A DNA stretch of 14,907 nucleotides from Bacteroidales bacterium UBA1797. GTDB lineage: Bacteria > Bacteroidota > Bacteroidia > Bacteroidales > VadinHA17. Position 1 is the stretch's first letter, and the number at the start of each line of letters is the position of its first letter. The stretch spans positions 5,745-20,651 of the forward strand of contig DCFT01000201.1 in NCBI GenBank assembly GCA_002319885.1, in the 5' to 3' direction. The position numbers and the translations under genes are program-made. The notes beneath the pieces were generated by a model, which saw nothing but the letters and a program-made list of their open reading frames with translations, had not been told where the DNA came from and did no database searches. Shown here piece after piece: positions 7,001 through 13,708 of this stretch.

Positions 7001-8665
7001 TCAATTAATTCCGGCTCGCAATAGTTCTTTTGCATTTTTCATGGCAGTTTCAGTTACTTCACTCCCACTTAGCAATCTTGCAACTTCAAGAATCCTTTCT
7101 TCCTGTGATAACAATTTTACCCTGGTAAAAGTTGAATTATCGGTATCATCTTTATAAACATGATAATGCCGGGTTCCCCGGGAAGCTACCTGGGGAAGGT
7201 GAGTAATATTAATAACCTGCATGTACTTTCCCATCCCTGATAATATCTGACCTACTTTGTCAGCTACTTCGCCGGAAACTCCCGAATCTATCTCATCAAA
7301 TATTATTGTAGGAAGATTATTATTTTTTGTCAGCAATGATTTCAGGCTAAGCATAACTCTTGACAATTCTCCACCAGAGGCAATCTTAGCAAGATTCTCT
7401 GGTTCAATCTGTTTATTGGCGGAGAATAAAAAGTCAGCCTGATCTACACCTTTAGAAGTAAATTCATGCAGGCGCGTAACAGATATCCTGAACTTTGCGT
7501 TTGGGATTCCAAGTTGTTTAAGTAATGCTGTAATTCTTGATTCAATTTCGGGAAGAACACTCTTCCTTTTTTCAGAGATCTCTTCTGATAGAATCCTCAA
7601 TGAATTTTCCTCTTTCGTAATAATGGATTCCATTTCCATCAGTCGCTCATCACTACTGACAATAGAATTGATAAATACTCTTATTTCCTCCTTTTTATTC
7701 AGGAGTTCATTCAGGTCTTTTACGTGGTGTTTCTGAATCAGTGAATAGATATTATCAAGCCGGTTATTTACCTGGGCAAGTCGCTGCGGATCAGCTTCTA
7801 TTGAGACAGAAAGCTTTTCGACTTCCGCTGCCAGATCATCGAGTTCAATCAGTGTGGATCCGGTTCTTGCCAGAAGACTCTCAGTTTCGACCAGGAATGA
7901 ACTGATACGACCAAGATTATTTTTCACTTCCCTTAGCATGGAGAGTATTGAAATCCCGTCAGCAAAAAAGAGATTTGATGAAGATGTCAATGCCAGTTTT
8001 ATTTCTTCTGCATGCCCAAGGAGCTCCTGTTCTGCTTCGAGCTCTGTTTGTTCACCCTGATTCAGTTTAGCTTCTTCCAGCTGTTTGAACTGAAACTGGT
8101 AGTATTCCAGGTCTGCCCTGTTTTTATCAGCTTTCTCTTTTATTGAACTATATTCTTTTTTCAGTTTCCGATAATTTGTGAAAGTATCCCTGTATTCATG
8201 AATCAGATTGGCAGTACCTGAAAATGAGTCAATTAAATTAAGCTGGAATGAGTTATCACTCAGCATAAGCGTTTGATGTTGTGAATGAATATCTATAAGC
8301 TTTTCGCCAAGCTCTTTCAATAAATTGACAGTAACAGGAGTATCGTTGATAAAAGCACGTGATTTCCCTGCAGGATTTATCTCCCTTCTGAGTATAGTAA
8401 TAACCTCGTAATCAAGTTCATTAGAATTAAAGAATTCATTTAGTTCATATTCCTCTATCCGGAAAGTACCTTCAACGATACATTTTTCATTTTTATCGAG
8501 AAGTACAGAAGAATCTGCCCTGGTACCAAGAATAAGTGAAAGTGCACCTAAAAGAATTGATTTACCGGCCCCTGTTTCACCAGTGATAATTGTTAGTCCG
8601 GTTTCAAGTTCAATATCCAGTTCTTTTATAAGAGCGTAATTCTGAACAAACAATTTGATGAGCAT
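7001..8665 (-). CDS. recN: DNA repair protein RecN
   Basis: An SMC-like ATPase that acts early in double-strand-break repair, holding DNA ends or sister molecules for RecA-mediated recombination. Length (554 residues) is normal. The N-terminal head half has Walker A GETGAGKS (29-36) and the typical opening FVQNYALIKELDIE. The centre (about 150-370) is charged, glutamate- and lysine-rich coiled coil. The C-terminal head half has the ABC signature SGGELSR (near 430) and Walker B with D-loop, IIFDEIDSGVSGE (near 455-467), then a THLPQVAS switch segment. It starts 9 bp after porD ends and 16 bp before fabI, so it is translated from the shared transcript. No LexA-like box was recognised in front of it. 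Confidence 0.96.
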   Translation of the reverse strand: MLIKLFVQNYALIKELDIELETGLTIITGETGAGKSILLGALSLILGTRADSSVLLDKNEKCIVEGTFRIEEYELNEFFNSNELDYEVITILRREINPAGKSRAFINDTPVTVNLLKELGEKLIDIHSQHQTLMLSDNSFQLNLIDSFSGTANLIHEYRDTFTNYRKLKKEYSSIKEKADKNRADLEYYQFQFKQLEEAKLNQGEQTELEAEQELLGHAEEIKLALTSSSNLFFADGISILSMLREVKNNLGRISSFLVETESLLARTGSTLIELDDLAAEVEKLSVSIEADPQRLAQVNNRLDNIYSLIQKHHVKDLNELLNKKEEIRVFINSIVSSDERLMEMESIITKEENSLRILSEEISEKRKSVLPEIESRITALLKQLGIPNAKFRISVTRLHEFTSKGVDQADFLFSANKQIEPENLAKIASGGELSRVMLSLKSLLTKNNNLPTIIFDEIDSGVSGEVADKVGQILSGMGKYMQVINITHLPQVASRGTRHYHVYKDDTDNSTFTRVKLLSQEERILEVARLLSGSEVTETAMKNAKELLRAGIN

Positions 8666-8674
8666 AACAGGTTC

Positions 8675-9601
8675 TTAAGGTACGTTGGACGAATTGATCT
8701 TTTCATATTTTGCCTTGTTGGCAGGGTCAATTTCTGTTAGTATCTCCACAACACGGCCTTTTTCTTCAGGGAATGCCGGTGAGAAAATATTAATAAGTTC
8801 ATCTGACTTAGCGTCCATTATTATCTGTACAAGGTACATAAACGGATCGGGTTTTTTTCTATAAACTTCCTGAACGAGTTTAAGACTCTCCGCAATATCT
8901 GTTCTTGCTTCAGGTGCTTTCGATTCCAATTTATCAAGGCCATTAATGTTATACTCATAAATAAATTGTCTAACACCTTCATACTCCTTATTCAGACAAT
9001 TTTTAACCAGCCAGTATCTGTTCTTATTACGGGAACCATCGTAAGGTTTCCAACCTGGTTCAGGAGCATTCTGGGCATTGGTAACAATTTTTTCAGCTAT
9101 CTGGAAGAATTCAGTACCACCCAGTGGTGAAAATGAATCATAATCAAATCCCAGAATCATATAGGTATAATATGCCAGAACTGAGACAAGGCTGGAAGTA
9201 TAGGAATTCGGGTCAAACACAAGAGGCTGAAATTCAACATACTTAAACTGAAAGTTATTGTCAACAAAATTCAGCATTGTGGATTTATAAGTTGTGTTGA
9301 AAACGGGTCTGCTGAGCTGAACCTGTATTGTACCCTTAAATTCATCTGCCGACAGCTGCTCGGTAAGATTAATAAGAATATTACAATCGATCCTTTCTGC
9401 GTAGCTGAAAACATAGTTTGTCCACACGGTGTTGTTCATGAACTCATAAAGGTCATGTTGCATACTCTCAAATACCTGGCGGTTTGATCCCTGTATTCTC
9501 TGGGCAGAAACCTGAATATTGCAGTTCAACTCCTGAGCGCTTATTATGCCAGGCAGAAAGACCAGGAATAAAAAGAAATAGTATCTATAACGATAAGCCA
9601 T
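8675..9601 (-). CDS. porD: DUF4835 family protein, PorD-like type IX secretion component
   Basis: An exported protein of 308 residues. It has a signal peptide (MAYRYRYYFFLFLVFLPGIISAQ, cleavage probably after SAQ) and a mature part beginning ELNCNIQVSAQRIQGSNRQVFESMQ, which is the recognisable start of DUF4835. This family is annotated PorD because of its link to the type IX secretion system of Bacteroidota; its molecular role is not established. The body is rich in aromatic residues (YVEFQPLVFDPNSYTSSLVSVLAYYTYMILGFDYDSF). The gene starts in a TAATG overlap with the coaBC stop (the A at 9601 is shared), indicating translational coupling, and lies 9 bp before recN. I rely on recall of the family for the PorD name; the DUF4835 assignment itself is firm. 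Confidence 0.85.
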   Translation of the reverse strand: MAYRYRYYFFLFLVFLPGIISAQELNCNIQVSAQRIQGSNRQVFESMQHDLYEFMNNTVWTNYVFSYAERIDCNILINLTEQLSADEFKGTIQVQLSRPVFNTTYKSTMLNFVDNNFQFKYVEFQPLVFDPNSYTSSLVSVLAYYTYMILGFDYDSFSPLGGTEFFQIAEKIVTNAQNAPEPGWKPYDGSRNKNRYWLVKNCLNKEYEGVRQFIYEYNINGLDKLESKAPEARTDIAESLKLVQEVYRKKPDPFMYLVQIIMDAKSDELINIFSPAFPEEKGRVVEILTEIDPANKAKYEKINSSNVP

Positions 9602-10281
9602 TATACAATTGTCATTTTATTGATCATTGAAACAATTTTATTTAGAATATCCTCAGCCGCTTGCTCTTTTGATTTCAACTCAAATTTATCAATATTATTG
9701 TTTCTGTCTATGATTGTGATCTTGTTTGTATCAAAACCAAAACCTGCACCTTCTTCATTAAGAGAATTTAATACAATGATATCCAGATTTTTTTGTACTA
9801 ACTTAGTATATGCATTATTAAGTTCATTGTCAGTTTCAAGTGCAAATCCTGCAAGCAGTTGTGATGGTTTCTTAACTGCACCGAGAGTTTTTGCAATATC
9901 TGTTGTTGGTTTAAGTCTTAAAATGAGATCTGCTTCATTCTTCTTCATCTTTTTGTCTGAAACTTTTTCCGGAGTAAAATCGGCGACTGCGGCAGCAAGA
10001 ATGGCTATGTCGCAGCTAACGAATCTTGATATGCATTCCGAAGCCATTGATTCTGCCGTTGTGACATCTATTAAATTTATGGAAATATTCTTTGGCCTGA
10101 TATTAACCGGCCCAAGTACCAGATCAACCTCAGCTCCAAAATCTGCTGCTGCATCTGCCAGAGCGATCCCCATTTTGCCGGAAGAATAATTGCTTAAGAA
10201 ACGAACGGGATCAAGAGGTTCGCGTGTTGGACCGGCATTAATTAAAAGATGTTTTCCCCTCAGAGGGTTATAGTTTTTTTT
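9601..10281 (-). CDS. coaBC: CoaB part of CoaBC: phosphopantothenate-cysteine ligase (needs a frameshift to be joined)
   Basis: This is the ligase half of CoaBC, which joins 4'-phosphopantothenate to cysteine using CTP. The frame is open from the A-run (10274-10283) down to the TAA at 9601; a TAA at 10284-10282 closes it just upstream. The segment right after the A-run reads LRGKHLLINAGPTREPLDPV, then RFLSNYSSGKMG, the conserved CoaB beginning. AAAVADFTPEKVSDKKMKK is the central substrate motif. The first ATG in this frame (10173) lies inside the SSGKMG motif, so starting there would delete the nucleotide-binding strand; an independently started CoaB is unlikely to work. Joined to the upstream half it gives 407 residues, the usual CoaBC length. 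Its stop overlaps the porD start. Either the A-run length is misread, or slippage joins the two frames. Confidence 0.85.
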   Translation of the reverse strand, partial: KKNYNPLRGKHLLINAGPTREPLDPVRFLSNYSSGKMGIALADAAADFGAEVDLVLGPVNIRPKNISINLIDVTTAESMASECISRFVSCDIAILAAAVADFTPEKVSDKKMKKNEADLILRLKPTTDIAKTLGAVKKPSQLLAGFALETDNELNNAYTKLVQKNLDIIVLNSLNEEGAGFGFDTNKITIIDRNNNIDKFELKSKEQAAEDILNKIVSMINKMTIV

Positions 10282-10823
10282 TTAGCAAAGAAGTTCAATA
10301 TCTCTTTTACCATTTCATCCGGTTCAGCCATTCTTCCTTTACCGGAAAGACCACTTGCGAGTTCGCCGCTTGCAGGTTCCAGAATAAAATTACCGAATGC
10401 TTTCAGTGTTTCAATATTTATAATTGTTGCCGGGTGATTTAACATATCCATATCCATTGAAGGGGCAACGAAGACCTTACAACGTGCTGACAAATAAGTA
10501 GTAAGAAGCAAATTATCCGCTACTCCGTTAGCCATTTTAGCCAAGGTGTTTGCTGTTGCAGGTGCAATAAGGAACAGGTTAGCCCACAAACCCAGATCAA
10601 CATGGCTGTTCCAGTCGCCATTTCCCGGATTGAAGAACTCTGAATATACCGGATTTTTTGATAAGGTTGCCAGGGTAAGAGGTGTGATAAATTCCTTAGC
10701 ATGATCTGTCATTATAACCCTTACATCAGCGCCTTCCTTAACAAGCAACCGGATGATAGTTGCAGTTTTATAAGCTGCAATACCTCCGGTTATACCGATA
10801 AGAATGTTCTTGCCTTTCAGCAT
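10260..10823 (-). CDS. coaBC: CoaC part of CoaBC: phosphopantothenoylcysteine decarboxylase, frame ends at an A-run
   Basis: The flavin-dependent half of CoaBC decarboxylates 4'-phosphopantothenoylcysteine to 4'-phosphopantetheine. Visible are the flavoprotein opening GKNILIGITGGIAAYKT (4-20), the catalytic histidine H74 in NSHVDLG, and the flavin-contact stretch IAPATANTLAKMANGVADNLL. The usual PxMN motif appears as APSMDMDM, with D124 in place of Asn. The substrate-recognition flap GELASGLSGKGRM has S157 where E. coli CoaC has Cys158. After FFAKKK (178-183) the frame runs only four more residues to a TGA at 10260, exactly where a linker to CoaB should follow. The domain is otherwise complete, so CoaC could function alone. 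It begins 14 bp after the rpoZ stop. Loss of CoaB activity would be expected to be lethal without a second copy. Confidence 0.88.
   Translation of the reverse strand: MLKGKNILIGITGGIAAYKTATIIRLLVKEGADVRVIMTDHAKEFITPLTLATLSKNPVYSEFFNPGNGDWNSHVDLGLWANLFLIAPATANTLAKMANGVADNLLLTTYLSARCKVFVAPSMDMDMLNHPATIINIETLKAFGNFILEPASGELASGLSGKGRMAEPDEMVKEILNFFAKKKTITL
10274..10283 (-). other. coaBC: Homopolymer A10 (coding strand) at the coaBC frame break
   Basis: The coding strand reads GCT AAA AAA AAA ACT in the CoaC frame. Slipping back one base, or having 11 A instead of 10, gives AAA AAC TAT and enters the CoaB frame. The two open frames overlap only over about 22 bp around this run, so the junction must be here. 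The run contains A AAA AAA, a classical -1 slippery heptamer, and runs of this length are also prone to transcriptional slippage and to sequencing indels. Confidence 0.85.
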
Positions 10824-10837
10824 TATTATGCTAAATT

Positions 10838-11170
10838 TTACTTCTGTTTAGCAGGATTGTCAGGGTTTCTGAAGAAAATTTTCCCCTCCTCAAGTTCCTG
10901 TAATGCAATAAGTGTAGGTTTTGGAAGCCGTTCATAAAATTTAGAAATCTCAATCTGCTCACGATTTTCAAACACCTCCTCCAAATTATCACTATAAGAT
11001 GCAAACTCTTCGAGTTTCTTGTTAAGCTCCTGTTTCATTTCAACCGAAATCTGATTTGACCTTCTGGCAACAACAATTACTGTTTCATAAATATTCCCTG
11101 TACCCTTGGTCATCAGGTCAAGATTTCGTGTAACTGTTGTTACGGGTGCTACTGATTTTCTGTAATCCAT
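10838..11170 (-). CDS. rpoZ: RNA polymerase omega subunit, Rpb6-like family of Bacteroidota
   Basis: A 110-residue protein of the Rpb6/omega type, which binds the beta-prime subunit and aids RNA polymerase assembly. It starts MDYRKSVAPVTTVTRNLDLMTKGTGNIYETVIVVARRSNQI. The NIYETVIVVARRSNQI stretch (about 26-41) corresponds to the conserved omega helix with the A-R-R-A/S pattern. An acidic segment follows (ELNKKLEEFASYSDNLEEVFENRE), then a KPTLIALQELEEGKI tail, where omega proteins typically have a P-x-x-x-A-x-x-E region. It lies 11 bp downstream of bamD and 14 bp upstream of coaBC. Pairing of an omega gene with coaBC is also common in other bacteria, which supports the assignment. Confidence 0.85.
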   Translation of the reverse strand: MDYRKSVAPVTTVTRNLDLMTKGTGNIYETVIVVARRSNQISVEMKQELNKKLEEFASYSDNLEEVFENREQIEISKFYERLPKPTLIALQELEEGKIFFRNPDNPAKQK

Positions 11171-11181
11171 AAATATAATGA

Positions 11182-11994
11182 TTATTTTACTCCGCTGTCA
11201 CGGATTCCTGTCTTTAGATATTTGTTTGTTTTCTGGAATATACTGCTAACATCCTTTTCATAAGAACTTTTTGGAAATTCTTCCATAAAAGAGAAGTAAT
11301 CATCCAGTGTTGCCTGATATCTTTCTTTTTGTTTGGCAGGCATACTTAGTTCTGCATAAAGAAAGAGGGAATTCAATTTCAGGTACATCATCTGTTCCCT
11401 GTATCTGGAATTTGCGTCTTCTTTCAGACTATTTGTAAGTGCCACAATTGCTGCCTTATACTGTTTCATATCGTAATAAAGCTTTGCATTCAGGTATGAT
11501 TTCTCTGAGAGTTTATCCTGGAGCTCCCTTATCTTTTCTTTACTATCAGCTACTTTTATACTGTTGGGAAACCTGTTTATAAAAATATTAAATCCTTCTA
11601 TAGCATTTCTGGTACTCTCCTGATCAAGTTCAGGACGCGGTGAAAGATTATAGTCACAAATTGCTGCCATATAGTTAGCCTCCTCCGCGTGTTTGCCGAA
11701 TGGGAACTGATCAATAAATGATTTATAATAACTTCCTGCCATAATGTAATCTTTCATACCGTAATAGGCCTGACAGTTCATCCAGTTTAAATCTTCCGCT
11801 TCATCTGTAGCCCTGAATCGTGGCAGAATCTGAGTTAAAAGTTCAGTTGTCTTAACATAGAGTCCCTCATCAAAATATTCTTTTGCCTTTGCTTTTTTAA
11901 GTTCATAATCAGTACTTTTAAGGAGTTTATCATACTCCCCGCACGAGCTTAACAAAACTAAAAATATCAGGACAATAAGTAATCTTAATCTCAT
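11182..11994 (-). CDS. bamD: Outer-membrane assembly lipoprotein BamD
   Basis: A periplasm-facing lipoprotein of the Bam complex, which with BamA folds beta-barrel proteins into the outer membrane. The N-terminus is a lipoprotein signal (MRLRLLIVLIFLVLLSSC) with lipobox LSSC, so C18 would be lipidated. Several TPR helices follow: YFDEGLYVKTTELLTQILPRF, AYYGMKDYIMAGSYYKSFIDQFP and YYDMKQYKAAIVALTNSL. The signature RNAIEGFNIFINRFPNS region in the middle fits BamD/YfiO. Length (270) is typical. It is the first gene of the six-gene cluster. The ATG at 11994 is chosen because the signal peptide starts there. Confidence 0.92.
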   Translation of the reverse strand: MRLRLLIVLIFLVLLSSCGEYDKLLKSTDYELKKAKAKEYFDEGLYVKTTELLTQILPRFRATDEAEDLNWMNCQAYYGMKDYIMAGSYYKSFIDQFPFGKHAEEANYMAAICDYNLSPRPELDQESTRNAIEGFNIFINRFPNSIKVADSKEKIRELQDKLSEKSYLNAKLYYDMKQYKAAIVALTNSLKEDANSRYREQMMYLKLNSLFLYAELSMPAKQKERYQATLDDYFSFMEEFPKSSYEKDVSSIFQKTNKYLKTGIRDSGVK

Positions 11995-12010
11995 ATAAAA
12001 ATTTGTTGCG

Positions 12011-12018
12011 CAAAATTA
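12011..12018 (-). promoter_or_regulatory. Candidate -7 box of the bamD operon
   Basis: The minus strand reads TAATTTTG, a full match to TAnnTTTG. Transcription would start about 10 nt before the bamD ATG, giving a very short leader. The upstream stretch is T-rich (eight T at 12022-12029 on this strand) but has no clear TTTG -33 box, so this is tentative. Confidence 0.45.
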
Positions 12019-12133
12019 CGGAAAAAAAATCATTTAAGGCATAAAAACGTAATATTTATATATTTATTATGCTTTGAAATGTATGTAAAATAAATTAGGT
12101 ATAAATAGGTATTATAAGAAACCTGTTTATCTG

Positions 12134-12141
12134 TACTTTTG
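12134..12141 (+). promoter_or_regulatory. Candidate -7 box of the alpha-oxoamine synthase gene
   Basis: TACTTTTG matches TAnnTTTG and lies 28 nt before the ATG at 12170. No -33 TTTG is seen at the right distance. AAAAGGG at 12155-12161, 8 nt before the ATG, is one of the few Shine-Dalgarno-like stretches in the window. Confidence 0.45.
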
Positions 12142-12169
12142 AGAAAATTTTTTAAAAAGGGTAATTACA

Positions 12170-13414
12170 ATGGATATATTTGAAAAGATCAAAAAGAACA
12201 GAGGTGCATTAGGACAATATCAGGAATTTGGACATGGGTATTTTGCTTTTCCAAAACTTGAAGGTGAAATTGCTCCCCGAATGAAATTCAGAGGTAAAGA
12301 GGTGCTCACCTGGAGCTTGAATAACTATCTCGGTCTGGCCAATCAACCTGAGATAAGAAAAGCAGATGCCGAAGCTGCTGCAAAATATGGATTAGCAGCC
12401 CCCATGGGGGCAAGAATGATGTCGGGGCATAGCTCAACTCATGAAAAATTTGAAGAAATGGCCGCCAGGTTTGTACACAAGGAAGATGCATATCTGTTGA
12501 ATTTCGGCTATCAGGGTATGGTCTCAATTATTGATGCAATGGTAGACAGACATGATGTAATTGTTTATGATTCCGAATCACATGCTTGCATTATGGATGG
12601 CCTGAGACTTCATATCGGAAAAAGATTTGTATATCCGCATAATGATATAGACAGTTGTGAAAAACAATTACAGAGAGCTCAGAAAATCGTTGAGGAGACA
12701 GGTGGTGGTATTCTTGTTATTACGGAAGGGGTATTCGGAATGGCAGGGGATCTTGGAAAACTCGATAAAATAACAGCACTGAAAAAGAAGTATCAATTTC
12801 GTTTTCTAGTGGATGACGCTCACGGATTCGGGACTATGGGTGACACAGGCAGTGGAACAGGAGAACATTTTGGTGTACAGGACCAGGTTGATATCTACTT
12901 TGCAACATTTGCAAAATCGATGGCCGGGATTGGTGGATTTGTCGCTAGTACAAAGGATGTTATTAATTACCTGCGTTATAATCTTCGCTCACAGATATAT
13001 GCAAAATCTCTTCCGATGGCCATGACATTAGGTGCAATTAAAAGGCTTGAATTTATCCAGGCTCATCCGGAACAGAAGGAGAAACTCTGGATTATTGCTC
13101 ACGCTTTGCAGAAAGGATTAAGAGAAGCCGGGCTAAATCTAGGAAAAACAGAATCACCCGTTACACCTGTATTTATGAAAAGCGGGGTTCCACAGGCGAC
13201 TCATATGATTTACGATCTCAGGGAAAACTTCGGGATTTTCTGCTCGGTGGTAGTATACCCTGTTGTTCCGAGGGATGTTGTGATGTTACGTTTGATACCC
13301 ACAGCAGCCCACACTCTTGAAGATGTTGATTATACTGTTAAGTCTTTCATAGAAATAAAATCAAAAGTTGATAACAACCAATACCCCGATAACCTTGCTG
13401 ATTTCAATTTGTAA
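12170..13414 (+). CDS. Alpha-oxoamine synthase family PLP enzyme, serine palmitoyltransferase-like
   Basis: A pyridoxal-phosphate enzyme of 414 residues that should condense an amino acid with an acyl thioester, releasing CO2. All hallmarks of the family are present: LTWSLNNYLGLANQPEI near the N-terminus, GARMMSGHSSTHEKFEE, the ring-stacking H138 in ESHACIMDG, D215 and H218 in VDDAHGFGTMG, and the PLP lysine K249 in FATFAKSMAGIGGF. VDDAHGFGTMGDTGSGTGEHFG resembles Sphingobacterium serine palmitoyltransferase more than the VDEAH form common in 8-amino-7-oxononanoate and aminolevulinate synthases. The substrate cannot be fixed: serine (sphingolipids), cysteate (sulfonolipids) or another amino acid are possible. 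It stands alone between its own promoter region and terminator, so neighbours do not help. Confidence 0.85.
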   Translation: MDIFEKIKKNRGALGQYQEFGHGYFAFPKLEGEIAPRMKFRGKEVLTWSLNNYLGLANQPEIRKADAEAAAKYGLAAPMGARMMSGHSSTHEKFEEMAARFVHKEDAYLLNFGYQGMVSIIDAMVDRHDVIVYDSESHACIMDGLRLHIGKRFVYPHNDIDSCEKQLQRAQKIVEETGGGILVITEGVFGMAGDLGKLDKITALKKKYQFRFLVDDAHGFGTMGDTGSGTGEHFGVQDQVDIYFATFAKSMAGIGGFVASTKDVINYLRYNLRSQIYAKSLPMAMTLGAIKRLEFIQAHPEQKEKLWIIAHALQKGLREAGLNLGKTESPVTPVFMKSGVPQATHMIYDLRENFGIFCSVVVYPVVPRDVVMLRLIPTAAHTLEDVDYTVKSFIEIKSKVDNNQYPDNLADFNL

Positions 13415-13435
13415 CCAAAGCAATTGGAAACTATA

Positions 13436-13476
13436 AAAAGATACCATCTCAAAAGGTATCTTTTGGCTTGTTTTTT
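13436..13476 (+). terminator. Intrinsic terminator of the alpha-oxoamine synthase gene
   Basis: A perfect 10-bp stem (AAAAGATACC at 13436-13445, GGTATCTTTT at 13455-13464) with a 9-nt loop is followed closely by six T (13471-13476). It lies 22 nt after the stop codon at 13414. Confidence 0.8.
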
Positions 13477-13596
13477 CGTCATTTTACTTTTCTAATTACT
13501 TTGTAATTCAATCATTTAGCTTTTACCAGGAAGATATTTGACCCGGAATAAACACAATATCAGTAAGGTCATAAAGGGCTTCTCAGACTGCTCTTA

Positions 13597-13618
13597 TTTT
13601 GTTCCAGTTCGAACAAAA
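13597..13618. promoter_or_regulatory. 22-bp inverted repeat upstream of the TorD-like gene (possible operator)
   Basis: TTTTGTTC (13597-13604) and GAACAAAA (13611-13618) are perfect 8-bp arms around a 6-bp spacer, and a nested GTTCGAAC palindrome lies at 13607-13614. There is no T-run after it, so it is not a terminator. It lies about 90 bp before the TorD-like start. The rest of the 294-bp gap 13415-13708 holds the terminator above, no ORF and no clear promoter; TTTG at 13659 and TAATTTTA at 13678 are a weak, closely spaced pair. Confidence 0.4.
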
Positions 13619-13708
13619 CGTTCAGAATATGGTTATATAAGTCAAATCACCTGTCACATTTGATTTTTACAGTAGAATAATTTTATAGAATAACATTGTT
13701 TTTAAATA

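Noticed and set aside
9601..10173. CoaB as an independent gene starting at the ATG at 10173
   Set aside because: That ATG is the Met of the conserved SSGKMG motif. About 36 residues of essential CoaB sequence lie upstream in the same frame, so this is not a natural start.
9620..10189. 189-codon open frame on the plus strand opposite coaB
   Set aside because: It lies fully antisense to a well-recognised CoaB domain, its translation is serine/phenylalanine-rich with no family features, and it is in the expected mirror frame. It is a shadow of coaB.
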